This document shows positions 44,762 to 55,300 of a DNA stretch of 64,000 bases, piece after piece; position 1 is the stretch's first letter; every line of letters starts with the position of its first letter. The stretch is from Candidatus Vicinibacter affinis (lineage in GTDB: Bacteria > Bacteroidota > Bacteroidia > Chitinophagales > Saprospiraceae). The notes under the pieces are model-generated. The model did not search any database. It was not told the origin of the DNA and saw only the letters and a list, made by a program, of their open reading frames with translations. The stretch is from assembly GCA_016714365.1 (NCBI GenBank), contig JADJNH010000007.1:496001-560000 (forward strand), read 5' to 3'. The translations under genes and the position numbers were made by a program.

Positions 44762-45481
44762 ATGAAATTTGGTGTAATCACTTTTCCGGGTTCAAATTGT
44801 GATGATGACATGTTGTATGTCCTTGGAGAAGTCTTTGGATATAAAGTTGTTCACATCTGGCACAAAGAAACTAAATTGGTCGGATTCAATCCGGGGGATT
44901 GCATTTTTATCCCGGGAGGATTTTCCTTTGGCGATTATCTCCGATGTGGCGCGATTGCCAGATTCAGTCCAATTATGGAAGAAGTCATTCGCTTTGCAAA
45001 TAATGGAGGTATGGTAATAGGAATTTGCAATGGGTTCCAAATATTATGTGAGGCCGGACTTTTACCCGGGCAATTACTGCTCAATGAAAATCAGCATTTT
45101 ATTTGCAAAAATGTGTATCTAAAAGCCGCCACCAAGGAAAGTCCATTGACTTATGACCTGGATCTTAACCGGGTCTATAAAATTCCAATTGCCCATGCAG
45201 AGGGTCGATATTATGCTGATGAAACTACCTTGGCCAATTTAAATCTGCACAACCAAATTCTTTTCCAATATTGCGATGAAGAGGGTCGTGTAACAGCAGC
45301 GTCCAACATTAATGGTTCGTGCCTGAACATTGCGGGGATCTGTAACGAAACCCGAAATGTTTGCGGAATGATGCCACATCCTGAAAGAGCCTCCGAAGAA
45401 GCCTTGGGTAATACTGATGGAAAATATTTGTTTCAAAGCCTTTTCTCCTGGCTAAAAGAACATTACGCACTCATTGCATAA
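44762..45481 (+). CDS. purQ: phosphoribosylformylglycinamidine synthase subunit PurQ
   Basis: Class I glutamine amidotransferase subunit of FGAM synthase (purine biosynthesis step 4), supplying ammonia to PurL. The 239 residues begin with KFGVITFPGSNCDDD, contain the nucleophile Cys in IGICNGFQILCEAGLLPG and the His/Glu pair in IAHAEGRY and MMPHPERASE. Length is normal for the stand-alone PurQ of the PurLQS system. It follows the DUF6427-like gene by two bases; purL and purS are not in the window. Confidence 0.95.
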   Translation: MKFGVITFPGSNCDDDMLYVLGEVFGYKVVHIWHKETKLVGFNPGDCIFIPGGFSFGDYLRCGAIARFSPIMEEVIRFANNGGMVIGICNGFQILCEAGLLPGQLLLNENQHFICKNVYLKAATKESPLTYDLDLNRVYKIPIAHAEGRYYADETTLANLNLHNQILFQYCDEEGRVTAASNINGSCLNIAGICNETRNVCGMMPHPERASEEALGNTDGKYLFQSLFSWLKEHYALIA

Positions 45482-45539
45482 GCTGGTTAATTAACCGTTA
45501 AAAGCTTGATCCACATTCTTCTTCCTTTCTGTTTTATCC

Positions 45540-45547
45540 TAAATTTG
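45540..45547 (+). promoter_or_regulatory. -7 element of the DsbD-family gene
   Basis: TAAATTTG, an exact TAnnTTTG, 14 bases before the ATG at 45562. Confidence 0.55.
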
Positions 45548-45561
45548 TAAAAACAAAATAT

Positions 45562-48069
45562 ATGAAGTTGTCTATTAGCTTGATGTTTCTTTTTGTTTCA
45601 TGTCTTATTTCCAGTGCTCAAATATTGGATCCTGTGCATTGGACGACTGAAACCAAAAAAGTCAGCGACAAAGAATACGAATTAATCTTTAAGGCTAAAC
45701 TTGACAAAGGCTGGGCTATTTATAGCCAATCCTCAGATCCGGAAGCTGCATCTCCTACTGAAGTGAGTTTTACCAAAGCTTCCCATTTTGAAGTGATTGG
45801 AAAAACGGAAGAAGTAGGTAAAAAGAAGGAGGGGCCGGAGCCTTTATTCGAAAATAAAATCGTCAGCAAATATTACGACCATGTAGATTTTGTCCAGAAG
45901 ATTAAAGTGAGTGACCTCTCCAAGCCAATCAGAGCATCTGTATATTACATGAGTTGTGACAGTGAGCAGTGTATCCCCCCTACTCCCAAAGATTTTGTAT
46001 TTAACCTTGGAAGTTCGACTGCTTCCACAGATGTGGCCCTTGAAGTCAATAAACCCATCAGTATTAATATGAACGACCAGGCCGGTTCCAGTGAAATATT
46101 CGACCCGGTTAAAGTTCAGGCCAGAATTAAAAAAATATCGGAAACCAGTTATCAGGTAGAATTTGATGTTAAAATTGATCAGGACTGGTTCATTTATTCC
46201 AATAAAATAGGAGACGATGGACCTATCCCAACATCAATTGACTGGGAGGCTGGGTCCTCTTATAAAATCAACGGGGAACTTTTGGAAACCAGTGAACATC
46301 AGATTAGAGGTTTTGATGAGATCTTTGAAATGGAGCTGATCAAATACAAAGACAAGGTAGTTTTTGCACAAAATATTGATATAACCGACCTCTCGATACC
46401 CATCAAAGGGATGTTCACGTATCAGACCTGCGATGCAAGTAAATGTCTGCCGCCAAAAAGTCTGGGTTTCGAAATAGACCCTAAAAATGTAAAAATAATG
46501 CTGGAGGGTGCAGGGACCTCTACCGGCGCAATCATCGATGGCAATAATATTGATCAGACCATTCCAACTATTGCAAGCACTTTAGCTAATCCAGCCGGTA
46601 ATTGCGGTGAAGAGAGAGTCAGGGGTACTAATTACTTGTGGACTCTTCTATTTGGTTTTCTGGGAGGATTGCTTGCATTGCTTACACCCTGTGTGTTTCC
46701 AATGATACCGTTGACCGTTTCCTTCTTTACTAAAGGGAGTAAGGACCGTAAATCTGGTGTTAAAAATGGGTTGATTTATGGCCTTAGCATTATTGTAATT
46801 TATGTCGCCATTGGTCTGTTAATTACCGCAGCATTTGGTGCTACAGCTTTAAATGAATTGTCTACCAATTGGGTGGCAAACGTTTTGTTTTTTATCATTT
46901 TCGTAATTTTTGCATTTTCATTTTTTGGGTATTTTGAAATCACACTTCCCAGCAGTTGGTCAAACAAAACCGACTCTATGGCTGACAAGGGTGGTTTGAT
47001 TGGAACCTTTTTTATGGCTTTCACACTTGCTATTGTTTCATTCTCCTGTACCGGTCCAATCATCGGCTCCGCCATTGTGGAATCAGCCAAAGACCCTGTA
47101 GGACCAGCCATCGTGATGTTTGGTTTTTCTCTTGCATTGGCTTTACCTTTTGGCTTATTTGCGGCTTTTCCTGCCTGGCTGAACAGCCTTCCCAAGTCCG
47201 GGTCGTGGATGTCCAGTGTCAAAGTTGTTCTTGGTTTTCTTGAATTGGCGCTGGCATTAAAGTTTTTATCTGTAGCCGACATGACCAAGCATTGGGGTAT
47301 ATTAGGATATGAGATTTTTATGGGTTTGTGGGTATTGATATTTGCCCTGATGACCATTTATCTTTTTGGGTTTATAAAATTCCCCCATGACAGTCCAGTC
47401 AAAAAACTGGGGCCAGTACGTTGGATTTTTGCCCTTGGCGCTTTATTTCTGACCTTTTACCTTGGTAGTGGTTTCAGATATGTTCCTGAGTATGGATCAT
47501 ACCATTCCTTGTCCATCATGAGCGGTCTGGCACCACCTTCAACTTACAATTATTTTTTACCTGACCCCGTAATCAACTCCGATATCAAATCGAAATATCC
47601 GTCCTTCACTAAGTGCGCCAACAACATAGATTGTTTTAAAGATTACCATGAGGGTCTTGCCTATGCGAAGGAAACCGGCAAGCCGTTATTCGTAGATTTT
47701 ACAGGTTATGGTTGTGTGAATTGTCGTAAGACAGAAGAACATATTTGGGTCAATGATAAGATTCGAAAGAAGTTGAACGAGGATTTTGTGTTGGTGTCTT
47801 TATATGTAGATGACAGAGCCCCTCTTGATTCTCAATTGGTTTCATCAGTTACCAAAAGTCCGATTCGCAATGTCGGTAACAAGTGGGCAGATTTTCAGAT
47901 TGTAAACTTTAATCAGAATTCTCAACCACTCTATGTGATGATGAGTCCGGATGAAAAAGTTTTGGCTAAGCCGAGAGGTTACAGAGAGGGCGTAGAATCT
48001 TATAATCAATTTCTAGACTGCGGACTTGAAGCTTATAGAAATGAGTCTAGTAAAGTGGGGGCCCATTAG
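45562..48069 (+). CDS. DsbD-family thiol:disulfide interchange protein
   Basis: Inner-membrane protein that carries reducing power from the cytoplasm to periplasmic thiols. The 835 residues comprise a signal peptide (MKLSISLMFLFVSCLISSAQ) and two tandem DsbD-alpha-like domains (about 22-150 and 185-310) that each contain a Cys pair (SCDSEQCIPP; TCDASKCLPP). Next is an eight-helix DsbD-beta/CcdA core with LLTPCVFPMIPL and VSFSCTGPIIG, and a C-terminal thioredoxin domain with GYGCVNCRKTEEHIW. Two N-terminal domains instead of one is usual in Bacteroidota. It is a single gene with its own promoter. Likely clients are cysteine-containing exported proteins. Confidence 0.9.
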   Translation: MKLSISLMFLFVSCLISSAQILDPVHWTTETKKVSDKEYELIFKAKLDKGWAIYSQSSDPEAASPTEVSFTKASHFEVIGKTEEVGKKKEGPEPLFENKIVSKYYDHVDFVQKIKVSDLSKPIRASVYYMSCDSEQCIPPTPKDFVFNLGSSTASTDVALEVNKPISINMNDQAGSSEIFDPVKVQARIKKISETSYQVEFDVKIDQDWFIYSNKIGDDGPIPTSIDWEAGSSYKINGELLETSEHQIRGFDEIFEMELIKYKDKVVFAQNIDITDLSIPIKGMFTYQTCDASKCLPPKSLGFEIDPKNVKIMLEGAGTSTGAIIDGNNIDQTIPTIASTLANPAGNCGEERVRGTNYLWTLLFGFLGGLLALLTPCVFPMIPLTVSFFTKGSKDRKSGVKNGLIYGLSIIVIYVAIGLLITAAFGATALNELSTNWVANVLFFIIFVIFAFSFFGYFEITLPSSWSNKTDSMADKGGLIGTFFMAFTLAIVSFSCTGPIIGSAIVESAKDPVGPAIVMFGFSLALALPFGLFAAFPAWLNSLPKSGSWMSSVKVVLGFLELALALKFLSVADMTKHWGILGYEIFMGLWVLIFALMTIYLFGFIKFPHDSPVKKLGPVRWIFALGALFLTFYLGSGFRYVPEYGSYHSLSIMSGLAPPSTYNYFLPDPVINSDIKSKYPSFTKCANNIDCFKDYHEGLAYAKETGKPLFVDFTGYGCVNCRKTEEHIWVNDKIRKKLNEDFVLVSLYVDDRAPLDSQLVSSVTKSPIRNVGNKWADFQIVNFNQNSQPLYVMMSPDEKVLAKPRGYREGVESYNQFLDCGLEAYRNESSKVGAH

Positions 48070-48947
48070 ACATATTCTGGTCTAAAATTAGATGTTCAAA
48101 TTTTCCAACTTCCAAGGTAATATTAGCTAAAATTCGAATGCCCTGTTTCAAAGTAGCGTAGGATTGATGTCAAATCTATTGAACCCAAATGATCTGAAGC
48201 AATGATGTGTTTGGGGGTTTAGATTAAACTGTCTTTGAATGACACAAATTGAAAACAATTATTTGTTTCGAACATGCAAGAAATGATAGATTAAATATTC
48301 AAACCATTCTATGCATTAGAATTTCTATTCCAAGTCAAAACACTTCCAAATATCTAAAATACCGCTTTCGCACTTACCTCCTGGACGAGCACCAAAAGTC
48401 GCACATTTTCCGCCAGTGGGTAAAGAACTCCTTCCCTTGAATCAATTAGGTGCTTGACTCTTCCAAAAGCCGGATTTCGATTCGTCACCCACATCTAAGG
48501 AACCACTATGGTTGGTAAATACTAACTCTCAAACTTTCGCATCTCGCCTGATGACTCCATCGGGCTGGCCTGTCTTTTACATGTAGTTAAACAGACCTAC
48601 AAGCTGGAAGCAGTTAGTCAGGGTAGCGCTAAAAGTCGCCGCGTTTGTTATTGGTCGGACAAATCAATCACTTAAGGAAAAGTCGCTCACTGCTTTGTTG
48701 ATGATCACAGAGGGTTCATTTATTGGAACGCTTGTTCCTTTAGGTTCTTTCTCTTTTATCTCATAGCCTTAAAGCATTAATTGTGTTAAACGTTGTGTAC
48801 TTTGATTTCTTCAAACCCAAATCAAACAATAGTCTTCTCAGATTTCAACTTACTGTTTGCTGGGTCAAGTCAAAAATTTGGGGAGAAACCAGTTTTGCGA
48901 ACCCCGTTATTCACTAAAGTTGTCCTAAATTCCATCCTATTATCATT

Positions 48948-48977
48948 GTTCTTTTTTGTCTTGACACAAAAAAGAAC
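48948..48977. repeat. perfect 12-bp inverted repeat
   Basis: GTTCTTTTTTGT (48948-48959) and ACAAAAAAGAAC (48966-48977) around CTTGAC. No gene abuts it, and the pattern looks like a dispersed repeat rather than a terminator. Confidence 0.7.
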
Positions 48978-49004
48978 CAAAAAAAATCAAGGCTGTTTTC
49001 ATTT

Positions 49005-49158
49005 CTTAACGCTAAAACTGTTTTAAAAAGCTAAACAAAATAAACTCGCATTAAGCAGCAATAATAGCTCTTGGCCTTACTGTCATATATTTATCAGATT
49101 ATCTGCATGCGAGCTCAAACAGTATTTTGTTCTTAACGCTTTTTAAATCAGTTTTAGC
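49005..49158. repeat. inverted repeat pair of 21 bp
   Basis: 49011-49031 and 49138-49158 are inverted copies with one mismatch (GCTAAAACTG at one end, GTTTTAGC at the other). Each is also preceded by or overlaps the direct repeat CTTAACGCT (49005-49013 and 49132-49140). Confidence 0.65.
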
Positions 49159-49310
49159 TAAAATGAAAAAGGCCGATCTGAATTTCTCATTCGAAAATTA
49201 TATGAGGTATCGGAATCTATTTAATTCTGCTATTAAAGATGTTTCATTTATACTTAATCCCTATAAAATTTACCTGACTCTGTTTGTTCCAGTTATCCGG
49301 AACAAAAAAA

Positions 49311-49340
49311 ATACCCCCGAACAATTAAGTCCGGGGGTAT
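49311..49340 (-). terminator. intrinsic terminator of the giant surface-protein gene
   Basis: ATACCCCCG (49311-49319) pairs with CGGGGGTAT (49332-49340); on the minus strand it runs into eight Ts. It could work on both strands. Confidence 0.85.
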
Positions 49341-49363
49341 TTTTAGGTTAATCTGATATTGGA

Positions 49364-52300
49364 TTATCTCGTTAAAATCATTCGCTTTGTCGCAGTATGG
49401 TCATCAGCATCCAACTGATAATAAAGAATACCATCTGCATTCAAATCATCGCGTTTAAGCTGAATTGTATTGAGGCCTTTTTGTCCTTTGAGTTCGTATA
49501 CTCTTAATACTTTTCCTGAAAGGTCATAAATGGTCATTTTAACTGCTCCTGCTTTAGGCAATCTGTAATTTACCACAGTCTGCTTATTAAAAGGATTTGG
49601 TTCATTCTGATACAATTCAAATACTCCGGTTTCTTCAAATCCTTTCGCTGTGCGAGTTCCGAGTTTGATACTCAACTCTTGTCCCTGAGCATTGTATGCC
49701 TCAGAACGAGTTATGTCGCTGGTTATTCCCAGTTTCTGAGCCAACTTACCTGAACCTAAAGCTCTGAATGTTAAAGTAAACAGAATTTGGTCAGGCGCGA
49801 TGGTTTCACCTTTCGAAGAATTCCAACTTGTAGTCAAATATCCATTAGCCAATGCCATGGTACCAAAGTTGGCATCGGAAACTCCTACTGCACCATTTTC
49901 AATTCCTTCAAAATTCAAACTCTTCTCATCAAATTTCAGTGTAAACTGATATCCGGTGATCTGATTGAAATCAGAAGAGCGGAAATGAACTTTTACCAAC
50001 TCTCCAGGTATAAGGTCCTCCTGATCAATTTCCAAAGAAAGATCTCCATTGGATCTGTTGTTGATAACCTGAAGATTATTAGCCTGGGCATTGCCATTAA
50101 CATCACCCATTTTCACTCCGATAAAGTCAACTATTCTGTTGGAATCAAGATAAACTGCAGCCTTTCTTGGTGCACCATATGGATTCATTGGATCTGCGAA
50201 CACATGTTCAGAAGGAATGAATGTCCAGGATCTAACTTTTGCAAATTCGCTGTTGATACCCAAAATCAATTTACGTATTTCAGCTAGGTCGGCAGCAGTT
50301 ATGCTTCCACTGTTATTTACATCCGCAGCAATCATTTTGTATGGAGAATTCAAGGCAGCCTGACCCAAAATATGCTTCTGAATCAATACCACGTCTTGAG
50401 TAGAAACTCCATTTTTGTGATCGTCATTGCGATCCGGATCCACTGTATAGTTGACACCCATCTCAAGATCTCCAAACAAATAAGGATTTCCAAGTCTCTG
50501 AATCAAGAGGTTTGTGCCTTTAAACAAACTCACATTCACCGGAACAACGATATCACCCTTCTCAGTCTTAAGCTCACCTGAAATTCTGGCTTTGTTGTTA
50601 AAGTTGTCCGGACAAATGTTTTGGTTGTCCTGAACGATAACAGTTGTTTTGCAGTAATCTTTATTTCCTTCTTCGTCCTCTACCCACATTTCCACTTCAA
50701 GTTTCAATTCATCGTTTGCCTTTGCATTCACAAAATCATCACAACAAACTGTTATAGAAGCTTTGGTAGGATCAGCATCAAAATAGAATTTCAATTTGTC
50801 TTTAGAGGTACAATTATCGTAACTGCCCAAATCCAGATCCTTTGCCCAGATGTCTACGCAACCGGAAGAAGGCATTGGCACAGTAATGATACCTGTATGA
50901 CAATAAGGAGTTGGTGCTTTGCAATCTTTAACTTCAAACAAGGTCTCGCACGCCCCTACGTTTCCGCAGCCATCTTCTACAAACCAGCTGATTCTGTGAA
51001 TACCAATAGGATAGGTTCCACTTGCATCAAATGGATTCTTAGGATCGTCTGCGAATGGATTGTGGCTGAATTCCACAGTATCTCCCTGAGCATATTGCTT
51101 TTTGGTAAGACTTCCTACTCTGAAATCCCAGCCACCATGAACTCCAACTTTGTCATTGTATGCATCGATTTTGTACTCGTAGAACAACCAGTCCTCAGGA
51201 GTACATTTATCGGTTGCGGATGATGTAAGACTGATGTGTCCAACACAAACACCCAATTTTGCATTTATAGTTGCCGGCTCACATGGTCCAACATTACAAG
51301 TTACAACCGGTTTGTCCTGATCTCTTACTTTAATGATCTGAACTCGTTCCCATCTTCCTTTTGTAGGATCGATGAATGGATCATATTGACACCAATCAAT
51401 CACTACCCACTTTCTAAGAACTTTGAAACAAGCATCCGGCTCGATAGTAAAGATCTCGTCAAAATGTTCGATGGAGATCAAAGCACAATTGTCGTCCGCA
51501 TTATTGATAATAGTAGGCTTGCCTAATTGAGGATTGTCAGGACTGATGTCAGCACCGCAACCGTCAATTGTGACAGGGGTCTGGGTACACACTCCATTTG
51601 GCCACAACAAGTCTGTAAAACGAGGGTCATTACAAGTTACATCATCCACATAGAAAGGATCACAGTCTACTACCCAGATGGTCTGGATTGAGGTGATGTT
51701 CAAGTTGTTTGGTCCCTGTGCAGAAATAATCCTTTGGATCACTCCTTGTCCACATTCACGGAGGTCATTTACTGTAATTGTATAATTAGCTCCGCAATTG
51801 CTCAGTACATAACCATCAAAGCCCCATTGCAATTCATACTTACGATCCCAATGTGCTGTGTCAAAATATTTGTAATAATACTCACAAGCCTGATTAGGTG
51901 CAGGTTTAGGAACTGTGTTGGTAGCTACATATCCAGGATAACCTGTAATGTCATTCCTTTCACAGAATTTAGCACAAACCAAATCCTGGGTTATCACTTT
52001 CTTTCTATCACTCAAGTCACTAACTACACGACCAAAAGTTGGATCATTCGGGTCAGTGATCTTGTTGATGTCAAACCAGAACCAACAGCTTACTACAATA
52101 TTTGGTGGAGCAACTACAGTTGGTGGATTTTTACTCTGAACTTCCACTTCCACCATACAATCATTGAATCTACCATACAATGGACTCGTTCTGTTGTTCA
52201 TTCTGTTAGGCGCAACAGGACCAGCTCCAGGATCTACATCAAATACCCTTAAAACTACCATAACACTTTGTGCAGTATTGGTGCAACAGAATGAAGTGGC

Positions 52301-55300
52301 ATCGTCAAAGTAAACCTGGTTTCCGGTAAGTGCAGAATTATCATCCCCGTTAAGTCCACTACAAGCTACTGTATTGTTGGCGTTGCTACCATTGTTGGTA
52401 CCCAACAATTCAGCCATTTGAATGACTTTGTAGTAGATGTGGTCTTTACAGTTGTCGAATGAACCTTCGTCGAATGATTCAGCATAAACTGTGGCAATGT
52501 TTTGACCAGGAGATTGATTTCCGGTGATGGATACAACCGTTTTGGTACGGCAAACCGGTACCGGAGGAGTTCCATCAAATACATTCACCATCATTTTCTT
52601 AATGGTTTTGTTACCACAATTGTCTGAAGCAATTAACTCAGCAGCATGGAGACCTTCAGGAAGATTGTATATAATCCATTGGCCATTTGGCAACTGAACA
52701 GGATTACCTACTTTCATTTTAATCACGTAGTTGATGCTGTCTGAACAATCATCTTTGAGCCATGGACTTGCCACATCCCAAATTGCTTTGCAATCAAAAG
52801 CACCTGTTGAAAGCGAGATAGTATCCGGATATGCAATCTCTGGACCTTTTTTATCCAATACCTGAATAACCTGGATGTATTCTATCGGATTTACTCCGGC
52901 TATGACAGGTAAACACATATTCCTAACCTTCCAGTAACGGAGGATTTCGTAACTGTTTTCGCAGATGTCGTAAACTTCATCATCATACCTGATGGACAAA
53001 GCACATCGGCCTCTCTTATACAAGTCAATGTCATCTATAGTAGGCACTCCAGTTCCGATCCATCTTACCACCTCATCAGGACCCCAGCAGAAATTCTGCT
53101 GAGTATTCCAGTTTGGATGTGGCTGGTAGTAAACTGGATAAGGATTTGGATGTCCGGCAAATTTTCCGGAAGTAATATCATTCCATCCTAAAGCTCTTGG
53201 TAAACGCTCACCGGATAGATCTCCACCGGCAATTGTTCCACCTGTCGCTTTCCAATGAGCTGAGTCAAGCAAATATCCATCTACGCATTCAGGATAAGCC
53301 ACAAAGTGACCTGAAACATCCTTGTCATTAATTCGCTGAGAACACTCTAAATGAGGTAGATCAAGATCATCATAGCTTCTAGGCCATCTGATCTTTGTAA
53401 GATCCATTCTTTCAATAGATATTATTTGTGCACAAGAATCTCTGTTTCCATAAGCATCCTCTACAAACCACCAACGGTTCACAACAGCTACATACGGCAC
53501 AGCACATTCTCCTAATTCTGCAACTTCATCAAAGTATGTGATTACAGCTGTAGGTTCACAATTAGTAACTACCGCACGACCCAAATCATTTGGATCCAGA
53601 GTAGAAATACAACTTACGACAGTATCCCGAGGACAAGACAATTTTGGTTTTTGTTTGTCTTCAATACAAACTCTACCCCAACAAGAATTACCTGTACGCG
53701 GGTCTCTGATGGTTACCTTGAAACACTTACCCACATCGTTGTAGGTGAAGGTGCTTGCATGAGGTACTCCTCTGTCATCGGTTACGATGATTTCATAATC
53801 ATTATAGCACCAATGGTTTCCACCTTCAAGGATCATGTCCGGTGTAAGAACTGCGGTGCAGGATGCATCTAAGGAAAGATTGATCAGATCATTACATGCC
53901 AGCTCTCCTGAACTAGGTACATAAGGTTCTACAGTCAAGGTGAAGCAAGAGGAGTCTCTGTTTCCGCTCTTGTCTATTCCGTAAATGCAAACCCTGTTTT
54001 TACCAACCGGGAAGAAAGTTCCACTAGGAGGTATTGAATACACAGTATCCAGCCCACATGAGTCTTCTACATTTGGCGTGAAGTAGTAGAATTTACCACA
54101 TTCACCCGGTTCTGCTCTGATGACAAGATCTTTCATTGCAGTGATTACCGGACCGTTGATATCCTTAACATTCACTGTAAACATGCACATTCCCTGATTG
54201 CCTGAAAGATCCCGGAGTGTATAAGTTATCTTGGTTGTTCCGATTGGAAGAACTAAAGAATCACAAGCTCCCGGAGTTACATTTTTGGTAATCGGACCAA
54301 GTACGGTAGTTACAACCCCAGTTCTGGCAGTTGTACAAGTAGTAACATATTCCATTACCATTGTACCTCCCTGACAATTGTCATTGATTTGTGGATGGAA
54401 CCACAAGAATTTCTTACGGCACTGTCTGAAATCAGCAGTAATGGTGGTATCCCTGAGATTAGAAGGCCCTTTACAAAGAACTTGTAATCTCCAGTTGGTA
54501 AGTACATTGGATATTGCAGAATTGAAACAGCTGTTGTCCTCAATCTCCAATCTCCAGGTACCTTGACCCTGCTCACCGTAAAACTTGTTAAAGCTTTCCT
54601 GAGGAATATAGAATCCACCATTGCCAAAATTAGGCACGCAGGCTGCTCCATTAATACTTCCCAACGTTCCGCCCTTATTGTCAAGGGCTCCGAAGTTCAA
54701 ATTAAATGCAGTAGAAGAATTACAAACATTCTCCCAAAGTTTAACACGTGTTCCTCTTGGGCTTATCAAAGTAACCTCCCAATCACCTAAGTCCTGGCTG
54801 GAAGTTCCTGTCATGTTGAGAATTCTTACCCCACCTATGATGCAATTGTTAGCAATGTTTACAGTTGATGCAAAACACTGGCCTTGAGTAAATGCTACAT
54901 TGAGGTTAGTTGGAATTCCACTGCTAAGTGAGTCAAGTCTTCCACAAATCGGAGCTTGTTTGTCAAGTATGGTAATTGGCACCTTGCAGCAAACCGGAGG
55001 ATGAACGATAGACTGCATGGATACTGTATCCAGATTAGCAGTAGAGAACAAGTTTCCAGGATTCCAGCTTCCGATAGAAGCAGCATTACAAGACTCCGCT
55101 AATTCCCAATCGGAACTTCTATTGTTATCAATATGATCTTTTCTGTAGTAGGATCCACGGCAGAAATGTGGATTTGTAGCACCGGCCCAATCTGCAGCAA
55201 GTACTACAGCACTGGTACCTCGTCCAACAGGATTAAATCCATTGGTAGCCACCACATCGATCACGCGATCAACCAATCTTAAGATGTAAGCGCGCTGATC

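Larger units (their letters stand above)
48070..49363. other. gene-poor region between the dsbD-type gene and the giant surface protein
   Basis: No reading frame here has a credible start, composition or family. A frame on the minus strand around 48425-48339 contains a repeated GGKC motif (GGKCATFGARPGGKC) but has no clear start; it may be a remnant or chance. The right part holds the inverted repeats at 48948-48977 and 49011-49158 and the terminator at 49311-49340. A short hairpin GGAAC-GCTT-GTTCC lies near 48735-48748. Confidence 0.5.

Noticed and set aside
46800..47357. 185-codon minus-strand frame
   Set aside because: Antisense to the membrane core of the DsbD-family gene; the composition mirrors hydrophobic codons and there is no promoter.
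48249..48440. 63-codon plus-strand frame after the DsbD-family gene
   Set aside because: Poor composition, no promoter, no family resemblance; listed only as part of the gene-poor region.
48480..48700. Group II intron or retroelement remnant
   Set aside because: Some short stretches looked suggestive, but no reverse transcriptase motif and no domain V-like hairpin could be identified.
50621..51223. 200-codon plus-strand frame and several similar frames up to 61500
   Set aside because: All are antisense to the giant protein, which has domain support throughout.
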